DNA of 12,326 bases, taken from an uncultured Flavobacterium sp. Lineage in GTDB: Bacteria > Bacteroidota > Bacteroidia > Flavobacteriales > Flavobacteriaceae. Location of the stretch: positions 1 to 12,326 of the forward strand of contig NZ_CAMLMK010000079.1 of assembly GCF_946481155.1 (NCBI RefSeq). The letters are read 5' to 3'. Each line of letters starts with the position of its first letter. Within the stretch, counting starts at the first letter, position 1. Below the pieces are notes generated by a model, which searched no databases, had not been told where the DNA came from, and saw only the letters and a list, made by a program, of their open reading frames with translations. The position numbers and the translations under genes are program-made. Below are positions 6,414 to 12,326 of the stretch, one piece after another.

Positions 6414-9400
6414 ATGATTCATTTCTTCGGAAACCAAACCAACACGGTTTTTGCAGTACAATCGCAAAACGAGCTTTCATCGGAAGACATCAGCAAATTA
6501 AACTGGCTTTTTGGCAGCGCACATAAAATAGAAAAATCCGTACTTACGGATTTTTTTGTTGGTCCCCGTGCCGCAATGGTAACACCATGGAGTACAAATG
6601 CTGTTGAAATCACACAAAATATGGGCATTTCAGGAATCATCCGAATCGAGGAGTTTGAAAAAACAACAGCTGATTTTAATGATTTCGATCCGATGCTTTC
6701 GCAGAAATTTGCTGAACTGAACCAGGAAGTTTTCACAATCAATATCCAGCCGGAAGCTATCCTGAACATCGACGATATCGATGCTTATAACAAGCAGGAA
6801 GGTTTGGCTCTAAGTCCGGAAGAAGTGGAATATCTGAACAATCTGGCGATCAAATTAGGAAGAAAACTAACGGATTCTGAGATTTTTGCTTTCTCACAAG
6901 CTAATTCAGAACATTGCCGTCACAAAATCTTTAACGGAACTTTTGTGATTGATGGCGAAACCAAAGAAACTTCCCTTTTCAAATTAATCAAGAAAACATC
7001 GGAACTGCATCCTAACGATATTGTTTCGGCTTATAAAGATAACGTAGCTTTTGTAAAAGGGCCACGTGTTACACAATTTGCACCAAAAACGGCAGACAAA
7101 CCTGATTTTTACGCAGAAAAAGAATTTGATTCGGTTATTTCCGTAAAAGCAGAAACACATAACTTCCCTACTACCGTTGAGCCTTTCAATGGAGCCGCAA
7201 CCGGTTCAGGAGGTGAAATCCGTGACCGTTTAGCGGGAGGACAAGGTTCTTTGCCTTTGGCAGGAACAGCGGTTTACATGACTTCTTATTCAAGATTGGA
7301 AGAAAACCGTCCGTGGGAAAACGGCATGAACGAAAGAAAATGGTTATACCAAACTCCGATGGATATTCTAATCAAAGCATCAAACGGGGCTTCTGATTTT
7401 GGTAATAAATTCGGTCAGCCACTAATTACCGGTTCGGTATTGACATTTGAGCATGAAGAAGATGCAAGAAAACTAGGCTTCGACAAAGTAATCATGCTTG
7501 CCGGAGGAATCGGTTACGGAAAATTAGATCAGGCTATCAAAAAGAAACCTCAGGAAGGCGACAAAATCGTAATCTTAGGTGGTGAAAACTATAGAATCGG
7601 AATGGGTGGTGCTGCGGTTTCTTCAGCAGATACCGGTGCTTTCGGTTCAGGAATTGAATTAAATGCAATCCAGCGTTCGAATCCGGAAATGCAAAAACGT
7701 GCGGCCAATGCCATTCGTGGCTTAGTAGAAAGCGATAACAACCCAATCGTATCGATTCACGATCATGGTGCGGGCGGACACTTAAACTGTCTTTCAGAAT
7801 TAGTAGAAGATACGGGAGGTTTGATCGATTTGGATAAATTACCTGTGGGCGACCCTACCCTTTCCGCAAAAGAAATCATCGGTAATGAATCTCAGGAAAG
7901 AATGGGATTGGTTATTGGTCAGAATGACATCGAGACTTTACAAAGGGTGGCTGACAGAGAGCGTTCTCCAATGTATCAGGTGGGTGATGTAACTTCGGAT
8001 CACCGTTTTACTTTCGAATCAAAATCGACCGGTGCAAAACCAATGGATTATGCCTTGGAAGATTTCTTCGGAAGCTCGCCAAAAACCATCATGGCCGACA
8101 AAACGATAAACAGAAAATACGCTGACGTAAATTATACAACTGAAAATATTCCGTCTTACCTGAACAAAGTGCTTCAATTGGAAGCCGTAGCTTGTAAAGA
8201 CTGGCTAACCAATAAAGTTGACCGTTGTGTAGGCGGACGCGTAGCCAAACAACAATGTGCCGGTCCGTTACAGTTACCGTTGAACAATGTAGGTGTAATG
8301 GCATTGGATTTCAAAGGAAAAGAAGGAATTGCAACAACCATTGGCCATTCTCCGGTTTCGGCATTGGTTAATCCTGTTGCCGGTTCGCGTAATTCCATTG
8401 GGGAAGCTTTATCGAATATCGTTTGGGCACCGTTGAAAGATGGATTAAAATCGGTTTCGCTTTCTGCTAACTGGATGTGGGCCTGTAAAAATGAAGGTGA
8501 AGACGCCCGTTTATATGAAGCGGTAAAAGGCTGTTCGGATTTTGCTATCGAATTGGGTATCAATATCCCAACAGGTAAAGATTCGCTTTCCATGAAACAA
8601 AAATATCCTGATGATGAAGTAATTGCACCTGGAACGGTTATTATTTCTGCAGCAGGAAATTGCTCAAATATTACTAAAGTAGTTGAGCCGGTACTCCAAA
8701 GAAACGGCGGCAACATTTACTATATCAACTTATCGCAGGATTCCTTTAGATTAGGAGGAAGTTCTTTTGCGCAAATCTTAAACAGAATCGGTGCAGATGT
8801 TCCGACGATTAAAGATTCGGAATACTTCAAAAAAGCCTTCAACGTTTTACAGGATTTAATTAAAGAACGTAAAATCAAGGCAGGACACGATATCGGAAGC
8901 GGTGGTTTGATTACAACTTTATTAGAAATGTGTTTCGCCGATGTGAACCTTGGAGCTAAATATGATTTATCCGTTTTAGATGAAAATGATACCGTAAAAG
9001 CGATATTCAACGAAAATATCGGCGTGGTTTTCCAGGCAGATGCTTCTGTTGAATCTGTTTTTGCTAAGCACAATATTGAAATTTTCAATATCGGGCATGT
9101 AACTGAAGGTGATTCGGTTACCATCACAAATAACTCGGATTCGTTTACGTTCAGCGTATCAGAATTAAGAGATACCTGGTATAAAACGTCTTTCCTTTTA
9201 GATTCAAAACAGTCTAAAAACGGCACCGCTTTAGAGCGTTACAACAACTATAAAAACCAGCCGCTTACCTACACTTTCCCATCGCATTTTGACGGAAAAG
9301 CACCAGTAATCGACAATTCAAAACCAAGACCGAAAGCAGCTATCATCCGTGAGAAAGGAAGTAATTCCGAGCGTGAAATGGCAAATTCTATGTTCTTAGC

Positions 9401-10082
9401 CGGTTTTGACGTAAAAGACGTTCACATGACCGACTTGATTTCAGGTCGTGAAACTCTGGAAGATATTCAGTTTATCGGAACTGTGGGCGGATTCTCGAAT
9501 TCGGATGTTTTAGGTTCTGCTAAAGGTTGGGCCGGAGCATTCTTATACAACGAAAAAGCAAATACCGCGCTGAAAAACTTCTTCAAAAGAGAAGACACCC
9601 TTTCTGTGGGAATTTGTAACGGGTGCCAGTTATTCATGGAACTGGAATTGGTGAATCCGGAACATGAAGTACACGGAAAAATGCTTCACAACAATTCACA
9701 TAAACACGAAAGTGTCTTTACTTCGGTAACCGTTCAGAAAAATAATTCGGTGATGCTATCTTCTTTGGAAGGCGCAACTTTAGGAGTTTGGGTTTCTCAT
9801 GGAGAAGGTAAATTCCAGTTCCCTTACGAAGAAAATCAGTATAATATCGTTGGAAAATATGGGTACGACGGATATCCGGCAAATCCAAACGGTTCCGATT
9901 TCAATACGGCAATGTTGTGTGACAAAACTGGTCGTCATTTAGTGACTATGCCACACATTGAGCGTTCTACTTTCCCTTGGAACTGGGCGCACTACCCGGA
10001 CAACGGACATAAAGATGAAGTTACGCCTTGGCACGAAGCGTTTGTCAATGCCAGAAAGTGGATTGAAGAAAGAAAGAAATAA
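6414..10082 (+). CDS. purL: Phosphoribosylformylglycinamidine synthase, large single-chain form
   Basis: This 1222-residue cytoplasmic enzyme makes formylglycinamidine ribonucleotide from FGAR, ATP and glutamine, the fourth step of purine synthesis. The order is an N-terminal PurS-like domain, a linker with NSEHCRH at 164-170, then two PurM-like halves. The first half carries AETHNFPT from residue 246 and a Gly-rich GSGGEIRD loop. The C-terminal class I glutaminase has nucleophile Cys1068 in GICNGCQ, with His1181 and Glu1183 in PHIER. This is the fused form found in Proteobacteria and Bacteroidota, not the PurS/PurQ/PurL set. The start at 6414 (MIHFFGNQ) is chosen because an in-frame TTG at 6348, 22 codons upstream, is the -33 box of the promoter. 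It is flanked by terminators and so is probably monocistronic. Confidence 0.97.
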   Translation: MIHFFGNQTNTVFAVQSQNELSSEDISKLNWLFGSAHKIEKSVLTDFFVGPRAAMVTPWSTNAVEITQNMGISGIIRIEEFEKTTADFNDFDPMLSQKFAELNQEVFTINIQPEAILNIDDIDAYNKQEGLALSPEEVEYLNNLAIKLGRKLTDSEIFAFSQANSEHCRHKIFNGTFVIDGETKETSLFKLIKKTSELHPNDIVSAYKDNVAFVKGPRVTQFAPKTADKPDFYAEKEFDSVISVKAETHNFPTTVEPFNGAATGSGGEIRDRLAGGQGSLPLAGTAVYMTSYSRLEENRPWENGMNERKWLYQTPMDILIKASNGASDFGNKFGQPLITGSVLTFEHEEDARKLGFDKVIMLAGGIGYGKLDQAIKKKPQEGDKIVILGGENYRIGMGGAAVSSADTGAFGSGIELNAIQRSNPEMQKRAANAIRGLVESDNNPIVSIHDHGAGGHLNCLSELVEDTGGLIDLDKLPVGDPTLSAKEIIGNESQERMGLVIGQNDIETLQRVADRERSPMYQVGDVTSDHRFTFESKSTGAKPMDYALEDFFGSSPKTIMADKTINRKYADVNYTTENIPSYLNKVLQLEAVACKDWLTNKVDRCVGGRVAKQQCAGPLQLPLNNVGVMALDFKGKEGIATTIGHSPVSALVNPVAGSRNSIGEALSNIVWAPLKDGLKSVSLSANWMWACKNEGEDARLYEAVKGCSDFAIELGINIPTGKDSLSMKQKYPDDEVIAPGTVIISAAGNCSNITKVVEPVLQRNGGNIYYINLSQDSFRLGGSSFAQILNRIGADVPTIKDSEYFKKAFNVLQDLIKERKIKAGHDIGSGGLITTLLEMCFADVNLGAKYDLSVLDENDTVKAIFNENIGVVFQADASVESVFAKHNIEIFNIGHVTEGDSVTITNNSDSFTFSVSELRDTWYKTSFLLDSKQSKNGTALERYNNYKNQPLTYTFPSHFDGKAPVIDNSKPRPKAAIIREKGSNSEREMANSMFLAGFDVKDVHMTDLISGRETLEDIQFIGTVGGFSNSDVLGSAKGWAGAFLYNEKANTALKNFFKREDTLSVGICNGCQLFMELELVNPEHEVHGKMLHNNSHKHESVFTSVTVQKNNSVMLSSLEGATLGVWVSHGEGKFQFPYEENQYNIVGKYGYDGYPANPNGSDFNTAMLCDKTGRHLVTMPHIERSTFPWNWAHYPDNGHKDEVTPWHEAFVNARKWIEERKK

Positions 10083-10100
10083 TACCTGTTTATAAATTTT

Positions 10101-10129
10101 AAAAGCGCCTTAAACCAGGCGCTTTTTTT
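10101..10129 (+). terminator. Rho-independent terminator of purL
   Basis: The stem AAAAGCGCCT/AGGCGCTTTT around the loop TAAACC is followed by a T run to 10129. It begins 18 bp after the purL stop, so the next gene needs its own promoter. Confidence 0.92.
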
Positions 10130-10160
10130 GTATTATTGCGGAAATTTCTCATAATCTAAA

Positions 10161-10919
10161 ATGAAACAACACGATTGTCTAAACTGCGAAACTGAACTAA
10201 TTGGGAATTTTTGTTCTAACTGTGGTCAAAAATCTGACACACACCGAATTACATTAAAACATTTCCTTTTTCATGACATTCTTCACGGAGTCTGGCATAT
10301 GGAGAAAGGAATTCTCTTCACCATAAAGGAATCGATAACACGGCCAGGAAAAGCTGCGTTAGATTATATAGGGGGCAAAAGAATCAGATATTACAATATT
10401 TTTTATCTTATATTGCTATTGATAGGTTTGAATCTTTTTTTAAATCATCAATACAACGAAGTACTGAATGAACCTTATATTGTGAGCACCGATGTTGCCG
10501 GGAATAAGATAGAGGATTTTATGACTGCTAATGCAAAGGGTATGACCCTGTCATTTATTCCGCTTTTTGCATTAAGTAGTTTTTTATTTTTCAGAAGAAA
10601 AAAATTAAACAGCAGTGAGCATTTTATAATTGCCGGAATGACTTTTCTGGGAATATTAATTTCAATCATCATTTCAAACTGCTTCGCTTTCCTTGATTTT
10701 ACCGATCATTTTAAAACTATTGGCTGGTTAATTAATTCCTATCTTTTACCATTTGTATTTCTTTTCCAGATTATTTACAGTTACTACCTGGCTTTTTCAA
10801 ATGATTATACAAGGATCGGATTTGCATACAGAATGTTACTATTTCTACTTTTCTTACTGACAGAATTAATAATCCTTTTAGTCTTAATCTACGGTTACAG
10901 TACCAATTGGATTTTTTAA
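10161..10919 (+). CDS. DUF3667 membrane protein with N-terminal zinc ribbon
   Basis: This 252-residue protein of unknown function has an N-terminal zinc-ribbon pattern. Cys6, Cys9, Cys18 and Cys21 appear in the order CLNC...FCSNCGQ. A conserved DUF3667-like block follows: HDILHGVWHMEKG at about 38-50, RPG at 61-63 and GKRIRYYN at 72-79. About five membrane helices come next, near 78-94, 128-144, 154-176, 187-211 and 224-245. The ribbon would face the cytoplasm if the first helix follows it directly. The family is common in Bacteroidota and has no established role. TATTATTG at 10131-10138 is a one-mismatch -7 box without a correctly spaced TTG, so it is only a weak promoter candidate. The gene converges on the histidine kinase. 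Confidence 0.8.
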   Translation: MKQHDCLNCETELIGNFCSNCGQKSDTHRITLKHFLFHDILHGVWHMEKGILFTIKESITRPGKAALDYIGGKRIRYYNIFYLILLLIGLNLFLNHQYNEVLNEPYIVSTDVAGNKIEDFMTANAKGMTLSFIPLFALSSFLFFRRKKLNSSEHFIIAGMTFLGILISIIISNCFAFLDFTDHFKTIGWLINSYLLPFVFLFQIIYSYYLAFSNDYTRIGFAYRMLLFLLFLLTELIILLVLIYGYSTNWIF

Positions 10920-10929
10920 AAAAAAATCT

Positions 10930-10959
10930 AAAAGAGCCTCAATTGAAGGCTCTTTTTTT
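10930..10959. terminator. Bidirectional terminator between convergent genes
   Basis: The stem AAAAGAGCCT/AGGCTCTTTT around a 7-nt loop has a T run on the plus side and, read from the minus strand, TTTT after the stem plus a further T-rich stretch. It can serve both the DUF3667 gene and the kinase gene. The kinase stop codon (10958-10960) overlaps its plus-strand T tract. Confidence 0.85.
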
Positions 10960-12121
10960 ATGCTTCACAATAATAATGAATGGTTTTATAAAGTTCTTCT
11001 ACATCAACCGGTTTACTCAGCACTTTTCTGATTTTTGATGCGGAAAATAGTTCTTTGTTGACATCTTCCGAAATAGCCGTCAATGCGACAATTGGAATCT
11101 CAGGCCTGAATTTAGAAATGTATTCCGAGGCTTCAAAACCGTCCATTATTGGCATCATGATATCCATCAGAATCAGACAGTAGTCCCGCTCTCCCACCAT
11201 CGTACAGGCTTCTAAACCATTATTGGCGACCTCGCAGACGTATCCTTTATTGGTCAGTATCTTTTTGGTAATGAGTTGGTTGATTTTATTATCTTCTACC
11301 AATAAAATTCGGATATTCTCAGGATCTCTTACTTTTTTTGGTTCCGACGGCGCTTCTGGTTTGGCTTCTTCCTTATAGTTTTCGAAATCTAAAGAGAACG
11401 TAATCGTTGTGCCTTTATTTTGCTCGGAATCTATTGTGAGCGTTTTATCAAATAAAGCCAAAGTCTTTTTTACCAAAGTCAGCCCCAGGCCGCTTCCGCC
11501 ATATTCATAATTAATTTTATCCGAACCCTGAAAAAACAAATCATAGATTTTATCCCTGATTTCAGGAGCAATCCCGATTCCGCTGTCGCTGATTATGAAT
11601 TGAATTTCCGTTTTATCTTCAGTGGAATTCAGCTTTCTGGTTTCCACTACAACATTTCCGTTTTTCGAAAATTTAAAGGCATTGTCAACTATACTGAATA
11701 CAACCTGATACAGCTTAGCTTCGTCGAAAATTAATTTCTCAGCAATGTTTTTATCAAATACCAGGGTGCTGCTATTACCATTGTTCCTGTTTTTCTTTAC
11801 TAAAGCTACCATTTTTGAAAGCATTTCATTCAGAGAAATAACATCTTTCTTAGGAATATATTCGGAATCCAAACTATCCAGGACATTGATTTCAATAATA
11901 TTACCGGACAAATTATACAGATTATGGACCGAAGCCTCCAGCTGATCTATATTTGCATCGTAATTGCTTTTATCTTCCTTCATCAAGTGCAGCAGTCCGT
12001 TTAAAGTGTAAATCGGCGTTCGCAACTCATGGGAAATAGTATCCAATAATTTCTTTTTGACGTTCAGTGCAGCTTCCAACTCTAAATTAGCTTTATGAAG
12101 CAGGGCATTTTTCTCGTTCAA
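10958..12121 (-). CDS. Hybrid histidine kinase core with receiver domain (N-terminal sensor missing)
   Basis: A 387-residue signalling core is open from a TTG at 12121. A short coiled coil leads to HisKA with phospho-accepting His31 in SHELRTP. The ATPase domain has the N box with Asn147 in VDNAFKFS, G1 DSGIG at 179-183 and G2 GSGLG at 209-213. After an Ala/Pro/Glu-rich linker at about 248-266 comes a receiver, with acidic pair Glu276/Asp277, phospho-acceptor Asp320, Thr348 and Lys370. All key residues for autophosphorylation and phosphotransfer are present. There is no DNA-binding domain, so output must pass to another protein. The frame stays open for 36 codons above the TTG and encodes a membrane helix, then meets TAG at 12232-12230 without any ATG. 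The true start is therefore uncertain and the sensor is absent. The signal it sensed is unknown. Confidence 0.85.
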   Translation of the reverse strand: MNEKNALLHKANLELEAALNVKKKLLDTISHELRTPIYTLNGLLHLMKEDKSNYDANIDQLEASVHNLYNLSGNIIEINVLDSLDSEYIPKKDVISLNEMLSKMVALVKKNRNNGNSSTLVFDKNIAEKLIFDEAKLYQVVFSIVDNAFKFSKNGNVVVETRKLNSTEDKTEIQFIISDSGIGIAPEIRDKIYDLFFQGSDKINYEYGGSGLGLTLVKKTLALFDKTLTIDSEQNKGTTITFSLDFENYKEEAKPEAPSEPKKVRDPENIRILLVEDNKINQLITKKILTNKGYVCEVANNGLEACTMVGERDYCLILMDIMMPIMDGFEASEYISKFRPEIPIVALTAISEDVNKELFSASKIRKVLSKPVDVEELYKTIHYYCEA

Positions 12122-12326
12122 TAACTCATTGGTGGAACTTTTGAATCTGGCGTTACGGTATTGGATATATACCAGTATAAGTAAGATTACAATAATAACC
12201 AGGCAAAGGACAAGAAGATAATTTTTATACTACAGATTTTCATAATTAAGTTCATTTTTCTATATAACAGACTGAAATACAATGTTTTTAAATTCAAGAT
12301 CCCTCTTATGATTTATTCATCTATTA
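12122..12326 (-). pseudogene. Disrupted N-terminal region of the hybrid histidine kinase
   Basis: In the kinase frame, 12122-12229 encode a clear transmembrane helix (YLLVLCLVIIVILLILV), then a basic juxtamembrane segment running straight into the coiled coil. Above it the same frame hits TAG at 12232-12230, a second TAG about 30 bases further, and a TGA near 12317. The residues between them are Asn, Lys and Glu rich, as is common just before such helices in TPR-type sensor kinases. A second frame is open across part of this stretch, so a frameshift is also possible. I read it as a decayed or shifted sensor region; a base-calling error in homopolymer-rich sequence cannot be excluded. Confidence 0.45.

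Noticed and set aside
8174..9226. Two long minus-strand open frames of 180 and 168 codons
   Set aside because: Both are shadows of purL, whose plus-strand reading is unambiguous; they show no recognisable domain.

Overview
The window looks like a chromosomal segment from a member of the Flavobacteriaceae (Bacteroidota), probably Flavobacterium or a close relative. The signs are AT-rich DNA, promoters of the Bacteroidota form TTG-N19-TAnnTTTG, almost no Shine-Dalgarno sequences, lipoproteins with acidic residues just after the lipid cysteine, a single-chain PurL and a DUF3667 protein. The genus is inferred from these features and was not tested by a search.

Left edge (1-1436): an incomplete, markedly AT-rich gene on the minus strand encodes an OLD-family ATPase whose TOPRIM nuclease domain is just starting when the window ends. 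About 140-180 bp upstream of it lie two near-identical 16-bp perfect palindromes. A rho-independent terminator and a tRNA-His gene follow. This is the most accessory-looking part of the window: a possible defence or DNA-processing gene on the 3' side of a tRNA.

Housekeeping block (1437-3843, minus strand): tRNA-His has its own consensus promoter. A tightly packed operon menI-menF-bshB1 follows, with gaps of 1-2 bp. It links two menaquinone enzymes (DHNA-CoA thioesterase and isochorismate synthase) with the bacillithiol deacetylase.

Envelope block (3990-6190, plus strand): two lipoprotein genes 26 bp apart, a parallel beta-helix protein and a DUF1579 protein, end in a strong terminator. Both have residues after the lipid cysteine that resemble the Bacteroidota surface-export signal.

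Purine block (6348-10129, plus strand): purL, the large formylglycinamidine synthase, has a textbook promoter upstream and a terminator downstream. The promoter fixes the translation start at 6414 rather than at an in-frame TTG at 6348, which is itself the -33 box.

Right edge (10161-12326): a DUF3667 zinc-ribbon membrane protein runs towards a minus-strand hybrid histidine kinase, and a bidirectional terminator separates them. The kinase core and receiver are intact, but a membrane segment just upstream in the same frame is cut off by stop codons. The sensor half therefore appears damaged or lost, or the sequence has an error there.

I saw no insertion sequence, CRISPR array, phage gene or complete new system. 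The best candidates for something undescribed are the OLD-like ATPase with its paired palindromes, and the broken sensor kinase.
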